Shown: positions 43,601-52,677, counted from the first letter of the stretch. The stretch is DNA of 64,000 nucleotides from Catenulispora sp. GP43 (GCF_041260665.1 NZ_JBGCCT010000007.1:124001-188000); one strand, 5' to 3'. The notes: generated by a model from the sequence alone, not told the origin. Made by a program: numbers and translations.

Positions 43601-45339
43601 AGGCCGCGGTGGTGACCGACGGCACCGGGCCCTTCGACCGCAAGCTCGTCGGCTTCGTCGCCGGCGGTCCCCGGCCGGCCGAGGCCCTCACCGCCGACGC
43701 CGCACCCCGCGCCGAGCTCGCCCGGGTCGCTGAACGCGCCGGCGAGGAGGTCGTGGCGGGCGTCGACCGCGAGGGCTACGTCGCCTACCTGCGGCACCTG
43801 GACGTCCTGGCGTTGCAGTCCATGCTGGCCGCGTTCCGTGAAGGCGGCCTGTTCGGGCCCGGCGAGGCGCACACCTCGCAGGAGGTCCAGGAACGGATGC
43901 AGACCGCGCCGCGCAACCGGCGCGTGGTCCGCCGCTGGCTGCGCGCCCTGGCGGACAACGGCCTGCTCAGCTACGACCCGGCCACCGAGACCTACAGCAG
44001 CCTGATCTCCGACTCCACGGATGCCGCCACGGCCGTAGCAGCCATCGCCGCCGGCTGGGACCGGGCCGATGCCCTGCAAGCCCGCTTCGACCCGGCCTCG
44101 GCCAAGGTCCACGACTACTTCAAGGCCAGTACCGGACGGCTGCCCGAAGTGCTGCGCAGCGACGGCGCCGATGCCGTGCAGCTGCTGTTCCCGCAGGGCC
44201 GGACCGACGTCACAGAGTCCTTGTACAACGTGACCCTGTTCAACCGCTGGGCCAACCAGGTCCTCACCGCCGCGATCTGCCACCTCGCCGCCGACACCGC
44301 CGGCGATCGGACCGGACCGCTGCGCATCCTGGAAGTCGGCGCCGGCGTCGGCGGGACCAGCCGGGACGTCATCCCCGCGCTCGCCGGGTACGAGGTCGAC
44401 TACCTGTTCACCGACCTGTCCCAGTTCTTCCTCGGCGCGGCGCGCACCACCTTCCAGGCCTACCCCTGGGTCCGGTACGCCACGTTCGACGTCGACACCG
44501 ACTACCGGGCGCAGGGGATGGCGGCGAACTCCTTCGACGTGATCCTGCTCGGCGACGTCATGCACGCCACCCACCACGTCGGCCGGACGCTGGCCACGCT
44601 GCGCGAACTGCTGGCGCCCGGCGGCTGGCTGCTGTTCGCGGAGATGACCCGCGACCACTACCAGATCATGACCTCGATGGAGCTGCTGCTGATCGACGAG
44701 GGCAGCGCCGGCGACTTCGCCGACCTGCGGCGCGGCCGGGACCAGACCTTCGTCGGCCACGAGGACTGGCTGCGCCTGCTCGCCCGCTCCGGCGACGAGC
44801 TGGCCTTCGCCCTGCCCCGCGACCAGGACGCGCTGTCCGGGACCGGGCTTCGTGTCTACGCCGAGCAGGTCAAGACCGACCGCGTCCGCCTTGATCCGCA
44901 CCGGATCCTGGACGACGCCGCCAGCCGGCTGCCCGCGGCGATGGTGCCGGGAGCGGTGCACGTCCTGGACCGGCTCCCGCTGACCGCCAACGGCAAGACC
45001 GACCGCGAGCGGCTCAGCACCCTGATCCCGAAGACGGCCCAGGACCCGGCCGGCGGCGGCCCCGGCGACGGCCTCGGCGACGGCGCCGACGAACTCGCCG
45101 ACGAGCTCGAACGCCGGATCGCCCGCCAGTGGGAAGAGGTCCTGGCCCTGCCCCGGGTCGGCCGCACCCTGGGCTTCTTCGAGGCCGGCGGCGACTCGCT
45201 GCTGGCCACCCGGCTCACCACCGCCCTGCTCGACCACGTCCCGGAGGCCAAACCGGTGGACTTCGCCGTGCTGCTGCGCCTGATCCTGGAAGGGCCCTCG
45301 GTGCTGACCCTCGCCGCCCAGCTGCGGCCGGCGCCGTGA
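40651..45339 (+). CDS. NRPS: TubC_N-Cy-A(Cys?)-MT-PCP (PchF-like)
   Basis: A 1562-residue synthetase. A TubC-like N-terminal docking segment (about residues 20-78, after Thr-Glu-Asp repeats) probably binds NRPS 1. The Cy domain has D224, D229 and S232 (DLLIADFMS). The A domain has YVIYTSGSTGAPKG (701) and FDLSVYDIFG with SGDW, again cysteine-like. A methyltransferase domain is inserted between A8 and A10 (SAM motif LEVGAGVGG about 1227-1235), the arrangement of PchF and yersiniabactin HMWP2. PCP Ser1516. No thioesterase domain is fused, unlike PchF. Expected action: second Cys cyclisation plus methylation. Confidence 0.93.
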   Translation: MTTETDTETDTVIETDMGIETDADLAALVARLESTGVQLWEDGGQIRFRAPVGALTDQDRTTLRAHRTALAEFLRDDVSGEQLVPDPANAHAPFPLTDVQAAYLLGRSSALDYGDVGCQVYLEAEFAGLDAPRIAAAWQTLIDRHPMLRAVVDERGHQQVLSEVPRYDMPVLDLRSEAPDAAAEAVLEVRDQLCRRDYQPDHWPLFDVRASLTGTGAVLHLSFDLLIADFMSIQLLLDELYELYHTPEQPLAELEISYRDYAVAERRRRDRRGYLRARDYWRERIDTLPTAPALPTLDRPQTRGSAAFRRWQTELAPDQWSALRAHCAARGLTPSGAVLAAYAETLGRWTRQDRFCLSVTLLNRLPLHPQVEALVGDFTTVDVLEVAQDPDAAFTARARQTQAQLWADMDHLSYSGVEVLREVGRRRGRAAALMPVVFTSAIALNDEGREPRFWRDATLAAGLTQTPQVWIDCQVMVRGGALAVNWDVRDGVFPPGLVEDMFEAFEALLLRLAAEEPAWDAPAEVPLPAAQAARRRTANDTGDPEIEARTQNALLHHAILAQARSRPDQPAVVSASGTVTYGELLGRAAAVARELAGESDAPVAVVMDRGPEQVIGVLGALLAGRAYLPIDSTQPATRRNLMLADAGVRDVLTQSWLLDDPDWPEQIRRHAIDEAAALVDPESQVASAATRPPATPDSIAYVIYTSGSTGAPKGVQITHRSALNTIEDMNARFGIGRSDAVLGLANLGFDLSVYDIFGVLGAGGRLVLPDHERRGDPTHWAQVVAENGVTVWNSVPAQMQMLTDYLESDAESAAAVGSLRLALLSGDWIPVTLPDRIRRQIPGITVISLGGATEAAIWSIWHPVGEVPDGARSVSYGKPLANQTFHVLDPWLRDCPDGVTGELYIGGVGLAAGYLGDPERTAARFIVHPRTGERLYRTGDLGRYLPDGEIEFLGREDTQVKIRGHRIELAEIEAALLAQPGVAEAAVVTDGTGPFDRKLVGFVAGGPRPAEALTADAAPRAELARVAERAGEEVVAGVDREGYVAYLRHLDVLALQSMLAAFREGGLFGPGEAHTSQEVQERMQTAPRNRRVVRRWLRALADNGLLSYDPATETYSSLISDSTDAATAVAAIAAGWDRADALQARFDPASAKVHDYFKASTGRLPEVLRSDGADAVQLLFPQGRTDVTESLYNVTLFNRWANQVLTAAICHLAADTAGDRTGPLRILEVGAGVGGTSRDVIPALAGYEVDYLFTDLSQFFLGAARTTFQAYPWVRYATFDVDTDYRAQGMAANSFDVILLGDVMHATHHVGRTLATLRELLAPGGWLLFAEMTRDHYQIMTSMELLLIDEGSAGDFADLRRGRDQTFVGHEDWLRLLARSGDELAFALPRDQDALSGTGLRVYAEQVKTDRVRLDPHRILDDAASRLPAAMVPGAVHVLDRLPLTANGKTDRERLSTLIPKTAQDPAGGGPGDGLGDGADELADELERRIARQWEEVLALPRVGRTLGFFEAGGDSLLATRLTTALLDHVPEAKPVDFAVLLRLILEGPSVLTLAAQLRPAP

Positions 45340-46400
45340 AGGCGGCCGTCGGCCTCGTCGGCGGCTACGGCGCGGTCGGCCGCGCCGCCGCCGCGCAGCT
45401 CGCCGCCTGGGGCCGCGGGCCGGTGCTGATCGCCGGGCGGGACGCGGCGCGCGCCGACGTGCTGCTGGACCTGGACGACGCCGACGCCCTGGCAGCGTTC
45501 TGCGACCGGGTGGAGGTGACGGTCAACTGCGCCGGGCCCTCTTACCGGGTCCTGGACCGGGTCGCACGCGCGGCGCTGGCCGCCGGCTCGCACTACGTCG
45601 ATCCCGGCGGTGACGATCCCGTCCAGGATCTCCTGACCGAGGTGGACACGGCCGCGAAAACCGTTGTCCTGTCAGCCGGAATGCTTCCCGGCCTGACCGG
45701 ACTGCTGCCCCGGGCCCTGGCGGTCGGCACGAGCGCCGAGCCGGCGTCCCTCACCGGCTATGTCGGCGGACGCGATCGCTTCACCGCCGTCGCCGCTGCC
45801 GACTACCTCGCCTCCCTCCACAACGGATTCGGCCGCCCCAACCAGGCATGGCGCGCCGGCCGCCGCAGCGAGCAGGCGCTGTCCCCGCTGTTCGACGTCG
45901 ATCTGCCGCACTTCCCCGACGCGGCGGCCGCCCACCCCTACCTCAGCACCGAGATGGAGCGGCTGGCGCGGCGCCTCCGGATCAGTGACCTGACTTTCTA
46001 CAACGTCTTCCTCGGCAAGCACCTGCTCGCCGCGCTCGCCGAACCGGCCGCGGGCCCGGACGGCGTCGATCGCCTTACCGCCGCCGCCGACCTGGACCTG
46101 CTCGGCCGCGATCCGCACCAACGCCTGGTGTTCCACCTCGACGCCGGCGACGGCACCCGGGCGGTGCTGGTGCTCTCCGGCCACGGCGCCAGCGAGCTCA
46201 CCGGCGCCACCGTCGCGCTGACGACCTGCGCGGTCCTCGACGGCGCCGTGCCGCCCGGCGTGCACTTCGCCGCCGACGTGCTCGATCCGCTCTGGACCGT
46301 GGAGCGGCTGCGGACCGCCGCGGCCGTCCAGGCGATCGAGATCTACGAGACGGTGACGGCGGCCGAGGACGGATCAGGCTTCGAGGAGGGCGAGCTGTGA
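45336..46400 (+). CDS. Thiazolinyl imide reductase-like (PchK/saccharopine DH type)
   Basis: A 354-residue NAD(P)-binding protein of the saccharopine dehydrogenase superfamily, starting at GTG 45336 inside the NRPS 2 stop (GTGA). The Rossmann motif is GLVGGYGAVGRAAAAQL, followed by LIAGRD and TVNCAGP. In enantio-pyochelin clusters the reductase PchK, which reduces a carrier-bound thiazoline to a thiazolidine, belongs to this superfamily, and its position directly after a PchF-like synthetase fits that role. The substrate assignment comes from context. Confidence 0.8.
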   Translation: MKAAVGLVGGYGAVGRAAAAQLAAWGRGPVLIAGRDAARADVLLDLDDADALAAFCDRVEVTVNCAGPSYRVLDRVARAALAAGSHYVDPGGDDPVQDLLTEVDTAAKTVVLSAGMLPGLTGLLPRALAVGTSAEPASLTGYVGGRDRFTAVAAADYLASLHNGFGRPNQAWRAGRRSEQALSPLFDVDLPHFPDAAAAHPYLSTEMERLARRLRISDLTFYNVFLGKHLLAALAEPAAGPDGVDRLTAAADLDLLGRDPHQRLVFHLDAGDGTRAVLVLSGHGASELTGATVALTTCAVLDGAVPPGVHFAADVLDPLWTVERLRTAAAVQAIEIYETVTAAEDGSGFEEGEL

Positions 46401-47200
46401 GCGCGCGGCGCCCCGACCGCTACGCCAGCGGCCGCTGGCTGCGCATCGCCCACCCCCGGCCCGAGGCGCGGACCGTCCTGGTCGCCTTCCCGCACGCCGG
46501 CGGCTCGGCCACCTTCTTCCGGGCCTGGGGCTCCCTGCTGCCGCCGCACGTCGAACTGGTCGCAGTGCAGTATCCCGGCCGGCTGGACCGGCTGCGCGAA
46601 CCCTGCATCGACGACGTGCACCAGCTGGCCGACGCCGTCCTGAAAGCCCTCGACGGCCGCCTGGACCGGGACCTCGCCCTGTTCGGCCACAGCCTGGGCG
46701 CCCTGGTCGCCTTCGAGACGGCGCTGCGCATGGAGAGTCAGGGATTGGAAATCAAAGCCCTGTTCCAGTCCAGTCCGCCCGCGCGCGAACAGCAGGCCCG
46801 GCGCCGTCCCCACCTGTCCGACGAGAGCCTGCTCGCCGAACTGCGGCGGCTCGGCGCCACCCCCACCGACATCATCGAAGATCCGCGCGCCTGCGAGGCG
46901 ATCCTGGTCGGTCTGCGCGGCGACTACCGCGCCGCGGCCCACTACCGCCCCGATCCCGACCGGCGCCTGCGCTGCCCGGTGGACGCGCTGATCGGCGACG
47001 GCGACCCCGACGTCAGCCCGACGGCCACCAAAGCCTGGGCCGAGGCCACCACCGGACCGTGGACCCTGAACGAGTTCCCGGGCGACCACTTCTATCTCGT
47101 TCCGCAGCGCGATGCCGTACTGCGCCTCGTCGCGGACCGGCTCGGCGCGCCAGGGCCCGGCCCGCTGCCGGGCGGGAGGGCAGACCTGTGCCGCCACTAG
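46397..47200 (+). CDS. Type II thioesterase (PchC-like)
   Basis: A 267-residue alpha/beta-hydrolase thioesterase of the NRPS type II class. Nucleophile motif GHSLGA (about residue 97), oxyanion region FPHAGGSATFF near residue 31, and C-terminal catalytic His in FPGDHFYL. It overlaps the reductase stop (GTGA). Usual role is removal of stalled or wrong acyl groups from carrier domains. Because neither NRPS carries a C-terminal TE domain, it may also release the finished chain; release by simple hydrolysis or another enzyme is an alternative. Confidence 0.92.
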   Translation: MSARRPDRYASGRWLRIAHPRPEARTVLVAFPHAGGSATFFRAWGSLLPPHVELVAVQYPGRLDRLREPCIDDVHQLADAVLKALDGRLDRDLALFGHSLGALVAFETALRMESQGLEIKALFQSSPPAREQQARRRPHLSDESLLAELRRLGATPTDIIEDPRACEAILVGLRGDYRAAAHYRPDPDRRLRCPVDALIGDGDPDVSPTATKAWAEATTGPWTLNEFPGDHFYLVPQRDAVLRLVADRLGAPGPGPLPGGRADLCRH

Positions 47201-48435
47201 AAGCCGTGCCGCCCCTGGGATCCGTGCTGCCGCCCAAATTCGACCTCTACGACCCGGCCGTCGTCGCCGATCCCTACCCGGTGTACGCCGAACTGCGCGC
47301 CGCCGGCCCGCTCGGCCGCGGTGGCCCCGGCCAGTGGGTCGTGCCCCGCTTCGCCGACGTGGCCCGGTTCATGGCCGACAAGCGGCTGTCCGGCAACTTC
47401 TCCGAGGACCACCACCGCCCGACCATCGGCGCGGGCCCGGCCAGCGACTTCTTCCAGCGCGTCATCCTCAACCAGGACCCGCCTGACCACACCCGGCTGC
47501 GCCGCCTGATGGGCCGCGCGATCTCCCCGGGACTGGCCCGCGACCTGACCCCGGCGATCGTCCGCATCGTCGACGAGCTGCTGGCCCCGGCGATGGACGG
47601 CGCCCCCTTCGACGCCGTCACCGACCTCGCGCACCCGCTTCCGCTGCGGGTCCTGGGCGAGCTGGTCGGCATCGACGCCGGCGACCTGACCGAGGTCGGC
47701 CGGCGCGCCATCGACGTCGCCAAGGCCTTCGCCGCGGTCCTGGGCCCGGACGAACGCCAGGCCGCGCACGACTCGGTCCTGTGGCTGCGCGACTATCTCA
47801 GCACCCTGCTGAACGAGCGCCGTGCCGCGCCCGGCGGCCGCGACATGCTCTCCCGGCTGGCGGCGGCCCGCGACGGCACCGCCTTTGCTGACGGTACCGA
47901 CCGCCTCACCGACGACGAGATCATCGAGAACGTCCTGTTCACCTTGTTCGCCGGCTACGAGACCACCATGAGCACCGTCGCCACCGGCTGCCAGGTGCTC
48001 TCCGAACTCCCCGACCAGCTGGCCAGGCTGCGCGAGGCTCCGGCGCTGGTGCCCTCGGCCGTCGAGGAGTTCCTCCGTTTCGACGCGCCGATCCAGGTCA
48101 AACTCCGGCACGCGCTGGTCCCGATTCCGTTCGGCGGCCGCGTCCTGCGGCCCGGGCGGATCGTCGTCCTGCTCCTGGGCTCGGCCAACCACGACGAGCG
48201 CCAGTTCGACGACCCGGCGCGCATCGACGTCGGCCGCCACCCGAACCCGCACCAGAGCTTCGGCGGCGGACACCACCGCTGCATCGGGGCCGCCCTGGCG
48301 CGCGCCGAGCTGTGCGCGGTCTTCGACCGGATCGGCCGGCTGGCCGCCTTGGAACCGGCCGGGCCGGCGGTGCGGCAGCTGCGGCCGGGCTTCCGGGCCT
48401 TCGCCAACGTGCCCCTGACCGTGGTGCCGGCGTAG
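47188..48435 (+). CDS. Cytochrome P450 (canonical)
   Basis: A 415-residue P450: I-helix AGYETT, K-helix EFLR, heme loop FGGGHHRCIG. GTG 47188 is supported by a GGGAGGG site at 47174-47180 and overlaps the thioesterase by 13 bases, so it belongs to the NRPS operon. It and the following P450 are paralogues (both DPYPxYAxLRxxG, LNxDPPxHTxLRRL). Likely a tailoring oxidase on the aryl-thiazoline scaffold. Confidence 0.9.
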   Translation: MPPLEAVPPLGSVLPPKFDLYDPAVVADPYPVYAELRAAGPLGRGGPGQWVVPRFADVARFMADKRLSGNFSEDHHRPTIGAGPASDFFQRVILNQDPPDHTRLRRLMGRAISPGLARDLTPAIVRIVDELLAPAMDGAPFDAVTDLAHPLPLRVLGELVGIDAGDLTEVGRRAIDVAKAFAAVLGPDERQAAHDSVLWLRDYLSTLLNERRAAPGGRDMLSRLAAARDGTAFADGTDRLTDDEIIENVLFTLFAGYETTMSTVATGCQVLSELPDQLARLREAPALVPSAVEEFLRFDAPIQVKLRHALVPIPFGGRVLRPGRIVVLLLGSANHDERQFDDPARIDVGRHPNPHQSFGGGHHRCIGAALARAELCAVFDRIGRLAALEPAGPAVRQLRPGFRAFANVPLTVVPA

Positions 48436-48446
48436 GGAGACGCGTC

Positions 48447-49655
48447 ATGAGCCAGATCCTCGCCCCGCGCTTCGATCCGCTCGATCCAGAAGTACAGCAG
48501 GATCCGTATCCGACCTACGCACGGCTGCGTGAGAGCGGCGCGCTGTGCCGTGGCGGTCCGGCGCAGTGGGTCGTCACGCGGTACGCCGACGTCATGGAGC
48601 TGGTCCGCGATCCCCGGCTGGGCAGCGAATACGACGCCGACTACCACCGCATCGCGCTGGGACCGGGGCCGCTGGCCGACTTCTTCGGACGGATCGTCCT
48701 CAACCGCGACCCGCCGGGCCACACAGTCCTGCGCCGGCTCATCGGACAGGCGTTCACGCCGCTGGCGGTGCGCGAACGCGGCGCGACGATCGCGGAGATC
48801 GTGGAGCGCGCGCTGGCCCCGGCTCGGGACGGTGCGCGGCTGGACGGCGTCGCGGATCTGGCGCACGTGCTGCCGATCCGGGTGCTGGCCGACTTCGTGG
48901 GCCTGGAACCCGGTTGCCTCGACGAGGTCCGGCCGCGGGCTCTGGCGCTGTCCCGGGCCTTCGCGACGTTCCTGCCCGAGGCCGACCGGCCCGCCGCACA
49001 TGATGCGGTCAGCTGGCTGCGCACGCTGGTCGTCGACCTCTTCGAACGCCGCCGCCGCGCCCCGCGCGACGACCTCGTCTCGCGGCTGGTGTCGAGCCGG
49101 GTTTGCGGGCCCGGCGCGCCGGATTTCGACGATCTCGTCGACAACGTGGTCTTCCTGCTGTTCGCCGGCTTCGCCACTACCACCGACCTGCTGGCCACCG
49201 GCTGCGCGGCGCTGCTGGCGCACCCCGGGGAGCTGGTGCGGCTGCGTGCCGATCCGGCGCTGGTGCCCTCCGCGGTCGAGGAGTTCCTTCGTTATGACGC
49301 TCCCGTGCAGGTCAAGAGCCGTTTGACGCGGGAGCCGGTCGAGGTGGCCGGCCGCACGATCCGGGCCGGCCGCATCCTGGTCCTGCTGATCGGCTCGGCC
49401 AACCGGGACCCGGCCAGGTTCCCGGATCCGGACCGGCTCGATGTGGGGCGCGACCCCAATCCGCACTTGAGTTTCGGCGGCGGCGGTATCCACCATTGCG
49501 TGGGCGCGGCGCTGGCCCGGGCCGAGGCGGTCGCGGTGTTCGGGCGCCTGGTGCGCGGGTTCGCCGACGTGCGGCCCGACGGGCCGGCGATCCGCCGTCC
49601 CAGCCCCAGTTTTCGCGGCTACGCCAGCGTGCCGATGCTTCTGACCCCCGCGTAG
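48447..49655 (+). CDS. Cytochrome P450 with altered acid and heme loop
   Basis: A 402-residue P450, paralogue of its neighbour. The K-helix EFLR is intact. Two changes stand out: the I-helix motif reads AGFATT (the conserved acid is Ala) and the heme-binding loop FGGGGIHHCVG has one Gly more than FGGGHHRCIG of the neighbour. It may therefore use a different proton path or a peroxide-like route. ATG 48447 lies 11 bases after the previous stop, with a GGGAGA site. It belongs to the NRPS operon. Confidence 0.88.
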   Translation: MSQILAPRFDPLDPEVQQDPYPTYARLRESGALCRGGPAQWVVTRYADVMELVRDPRLGSEYDADYHRIALGPGPLADFFGRIVLNRDPPGHTVLRRLIGQAFTPLAVRERGATIAEIVERALAPARDGARLDGVADLAHVLPIRVLADFVGLEPGCLDEVRPRALALSRAFATFLPEADRPAAHDAVSWLRTLVVDLFERRRRAPRDDLVSRLVSSRVCGPGAPDFDDLVDNVVFLLFAGFATTTDLLATGCAALLAHPGELVRLRADPALVPSAVEEFLRYDAPVQVKSRLTREPVEVAGRTIRAGRILVLLIGSANRDPARFPDPDRLDVGRDPNPHLSFGGGGIHHCVGAALARAEAVAVFGRLVRGFADVRPDGPAIRRPSPSFRGYASVPMLLTPA

Positions 49656-49688
49656 CAGACTTCTTCCATTCCGCCAGGAGGCTTGACG

Positions 49689-51332
49689 ATGCTGACCGGA
49701 TGCGTACCCTGGCCGGCCGAGGATGCCGAGCGCTATCGCCGGCTCGGCTACTGGCGCGGGCAGGCGCTGGGCGACGTGCTGCGCGGCGCGGTGCCCGGCA
49801 ACGAGGACCGGATCGCGCTGGTGTCCGGCCGCGAGGAGTGGACGTTCGCCGCCGTGGACACCGTGGCCGACCGGATGGCCGCCGGGCTGCGCGACCTCGG
49901 GCTGCGCCCGGGGGACCGGGTCGTGGTGCAGCTGCCGAACATCCCGGAGTTCCTGACGCTGTCGCTGGCGCTGTTCCGGCTGGGCGTGCTCCCGGTCTAC
50001 GCGCTGCCGGCGCACCGGGCCAGCGAGATCGAGTACCTGTGTCAGATGTCTGACGCCGTCGCCTATGTCGTCCCGGGCCGGTATCGCGGCTTCGACTTCC
50101 GGAAGCTGGCCCGCGAGGTGCGCGAGCGGGTGCGCCTGGAGCACGTGATCGTGGCCGGCGAGCCCGAGGAGTTCCTCGCGCTGAGCGCCATCGAGGCGCC
50201 GGCCCGGGAACTGCCCGCGCCCGACTCCGGCGACGTGGCTTTCTTCCTGCTCTCCGGCGGCACGACCGGGCTGCCCAAGCTGATCCCGCGGACCCACGAC
50301 GACTACGCCTACCAGCTGCGGGCCACCGCGCGGGGCCTTGGCGTGGGCTCTGAGAGCGCCTACCTGGCCGCGCTGCCGGTGGCGCACAACGCCGCGCTGG
50401 GCTGCCCGGGCGTGCTGGGCACCTACCTGGCCGGCGGCTTGACCGTGCTGGCCGGCGGGGCCGCGCCGGACGAGGCGTTCGGGCTGATCGCCCGGCACCG
50501 CGTGACTCTCACGACCCTGATGCCGCCGCTGGTGAAGCTGTGGCTGGACGCGGCGCCGCTGTTCGACGTGGACGTCTCCGGGGTGCTGCTGCAGATCGGC
50601 TCGGCGAAGCTGCCGCTGGAGGTGGCCCGCCGGATCCGCCCCGAGCTGGGCTGCGAGGTCACCCACTGGTTCGGCATGGCCGAGGGGCTGCTCACCTTCA
50701 CCCGGCCCGGCGAACCCGACGACGTCGTCTTCCCCAGCACCGGCCGCCCGATGTGCGAGCACGACGAGGTGAAGGTGGTCGGCTCCGACGGGGCACCGGT
50801 CGCGCCGGGGGAGATCGGCGAGTTGGTGACCCGCGGCCCGTACACCATCCGCGGCTACTACCGCGCCGAGGACCACAACGCCCGCACCTTCACCCCCGAG
50901 GGCTGGTTCCACACCGGCGACCTGGTCCGCCTCACCCCGGCCGGCGACATGGTGGTCGAGGGACGCATCAAGGACGTGATCAACCGCGGCGGCGAGAAGG
51001 TCTCCCCGGCCGAGGTCGAGGACCACCTGCTGGCGCACCCAGGGGTGCGGGACGTGTCCGTGGTCGGCGTCGCGGACGAGGTGCTGGGGGAGAAGAGCTG
51101 CGCCTGGGTCATCGCCGCCGCCGCCGACGATGCCGACGCTGACGCCTCCCAAGCCGCGCCGACGCTGGCCGAGCTTCGCAGGTTCCTGCTGGCGCGCGGG
51201 GTGGCCGCGTTCAAGCTGCCGGACCAGGTGGCGTTCACCAAGGAGTTCCCGCACACGCGGGTGGGCAAGGTGAACAAGGCCGAGCTGGCGCGGCTCGCGG
51301 CCGAGCAGACGTCGGGCGTCGCAGCTTCCTGA
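49689..51332 (+). CDS. Aryl-AMP ligase (EntE/PchD/MbtA-like)
   Basis: A 547-residue aryl acid adenylating enzyme that loads an ArCP. Motifs: [35 protein letters not shown] and the A10 Lys in RVGKVNK. The substrate pocket reads H233-N234-A235-A-L-G-C239: Asn matches the 2-OH-binding Asn235 of EntE; Cys at the EntE Ser240 position is typical of salicylate rather than dihydroxybenzoate enzymes; but the usual Tyr/Phe after Asn is Ala235, which should enlarge the pocket. ATG 49689 has AGGAGG 7 bases upstream. It is last in the NRPS operon. The likely acceptor is Ser48 of NRPS 1. Confidence 0.92.
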   Translation: MLTGCVPWPAEDAERYRRLGYWRGQALGDVLRGAVPGNEDRIALVSGREEWTFAAVDTVADRMAAGLRDLGLRPGDRVVVQLPNIPEFLTLSLALFRLGVLPVYALPAHRASEIEYLCQMSDAVAYVVPGRYRGFDFRKLAREVRERVRLEHVIVAGEPEEFLALSAIEAPARELPAPDSGDVAFFLLSGGTTGLPKLIPRTHDDYAYQLRATARGLGVGSESAYLAALPVAHNAALGCPGVLGTYLAGGLTVLAGGAAPDEAFGLIARHRVTLTTLMPPLVKLWLDAAPLFDVDVSGVLLQIGSAKLPLEVARRIRPELGCEVTHWFGMAEGLLTFTRPGEPDDVVFPSTGRPMCEHDEVKVVGSDGAPVAPGEIGELVTRGPYTIRGYYRAEDHNARTFTPEGWFHTGDLVRLTPAGDMVVEGRIKDVINRGGEKVSPAEVEDHLLAHPGVRDVSVVGVADEVLGEKSCAWVIAAAADDADADASQAAPTLAELRRFLLARGVAAFKLPDQVAFTKEFPHTRVGKVNKAELARLAAEQTSGVAAS

Positions 51333-51379
51333 ATCGGAGACCTGAATCGGAGACCTGAATAAGCATCCTGAGCAAGAAA

Positions 51380-51408
51380 CAGGGCCGGTCCTTTCAGGAC
51401 CGGCCCTG
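51380..51408. terminator. Intrinsic terminator between NRPS operon and regulator
   Basis: A perfect 13-bp stem, CAGGGCCGGTCCT (51380-51392) and complement at 51396-51408 with a TTC loop. It lies between convergent stops (51332 on +, 51424 on -), and there is no U-tract on either side. Just before it, CTGAATCGGAGAC occurs twice in tandem (about 51330-51356). Confidence 0.78.
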
Positions 51409-51423
51409 CTCGCTACCGATCTC

Positions 51424-52677
51424 CTACTCCGGATCGCTCCGCAGCTGCTCGGCGACCTCGAGCCACTCCATCGCTATCGCGCACGCCAGATCCGCGACCA
51501 TGAAGGCGCAGTGCGGCGGCAGCAGGTACACCACCGACTCCCAGCCGCCGGCGCCGCCGGCCCGGGTGTCGAGCCAGCGCAGCACCTCGCGGCCGGAGTC
51601 GGTGAAGCGGACCGAGGGGTCGCGGCGCAGGCTGCGCAGGACCGTGCCGCGGTCGCGGACCTGGCTCACGCGGCTGGAGGTCCAGCGGCGCAGGTGGCGC
51701 TCCAGGGTCATGGACTGCGGCCGCACCTCGACGTTGCGCTGTCCCGGGGGCAGCGGGTCCTCGCCGCGGCGCATGCGGTCGCGGACGTCGCGGGCGGTGC
51801 CGGGGGAGATGCCGGCCTCGGTGGCCACGTCGCGGACCGAGGCGTCGGGGCGGGCGGCGAACAGTTCGCTGGCGCGGCGGCGGCGGTCCGCGCCGTTCAC
51901 CGGACGGGCCCGTCCGTCGCGGCCGATGCGGGCGGTCGGGGCCTCCGGCAGGTCGCCCTCGCGGCGCCGGATGCCGCTGACCGTCTTGGGCGACAGGCCG
52001 GTGACGTTCGCGATGGCCCGGTCCGACCACTGCGGGTGGGAGAGCAGGATGCGGGCCGCGGCGGCCTCGCGGTCGGCCAGGGACAGCGGCAGGCCGTGCG
52101 AGACGTTGGCCTCGACGGCCATCACGAACGCCGCGTCCGCCTCGGCGTCGCACATCCGGGCCTTGATCGTCTGCTCGCCGCGCAGCATCGCCGCGCGCAG
52201 CCGGTGCATCCCGTCGATCACGCGCAGGGTCCGCCGGTGCACCAGGATCGGGGGCAGTTCGGTGTAGGCCTCCACCAGGATCTGCACGTGCTGCGTGTCC
52301 TCGCCGGCCAGGCGGGGGGAGTCGGCCGGCAACAGGTCCTCGATCAGCAGCTCGACGAGGTCCTCGGAGCCCGCCGGCGCTGCCGGAGCCTGCGGGGTGG
52401 CCGGGATCGGAGCCGGGAGGTTGGCTGGCAGATTGGCCGGGAGATTGGCCGGGAGGTTGGCCGGATTGGGAGCCGGCTTCGTGTCGGGAGCCGCCGCCGC
52501 TGCCGTGGCCGCCTTCGCCACCGCGTTCGGGCACGGCACCGGGGGTGCGGGCTGCCAGCCGGTGAACGCCGATAAGTCGCCCGGACGATCTCCAGGGGGT
52601 TTGGGGGAATCCAGGACGTCGCCGTCGAACCAGTGCACGGTGTCGCTCAGGATCGCGATTTCACTGAGTCGTGCCAT
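51424..52677 (-). CDS. StrR-like ParB-domain pathway regulator
   Basis: A 417-residue regulator of the StrR/NovG type: a ParB/Spo0J-like N-terminal domain with LPPILVHRRTLRVIDGMHRLRAA (split; residues about 150-180), GLPLSLADREAAAARIL, and a helix-turn-helix WSDRAIANVTGLSPKTV (about 215-235). A second HTH-like stretch (ASVRDVATEAGISPGTARDV) lies further on. StrR-family proteins activate antibiotic operons. The first 120 residues carry a Pro/Ala stretch with four NLPA repeats. ATG 52677 was chosen over an upstream ATG by fit to the family. It is the only specific regulator in the cluster, so a likely activator. Confidence 0.88.
   Translation of the reverse strand: MARLSEIAILSDTVHWFDGDVLDSPKPPGDRPGDLSAFTGWQPAPPVPCPNAVAKAATAAAAAPDTKPAPNPANLPANLPANLPANLPAPIPATPQAPAAPAGSEDLVELLIEDLLPADSPRLAGEDTQHVQILVEAYTELPPILVHRRTLRVIDGMHRLRAAMLRGEQTIKARMCDAEADAAFVMAVEANVSHGLPLSLADREAAAARILLSHPQWSDRAIANVTGLSPKTVSGIRRREGDLPEAPTARIGRDGRARPVNGADRRRRASELFAARPDASVRDVATEAGISPGTARDVRDRMRRGEDPLPPGQRNVEVRPQSMTLERHLRRWTSSRVSQVRDRGTVLRSLRRDPSVRFTDSGREVLRWLDTRAGGAGGWESVVYLLPPHCAFMVADLACAIAMEWLEVAEQLRSDPE

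Noticed and set aside
37043-51332. Straightforward pyochelin siderophore cluster
   Set aside because: Salicylate synthase, siderophore transport and iron-regulator genes are absent, and the starter ligase pocket differs.
51424-52677. Chromosome-partition ParB
   Set aside because: The ParB-like domain fits StrR-type pathway regulators, no parA or parS site is nearby, and it borders a biosynthetic operon.
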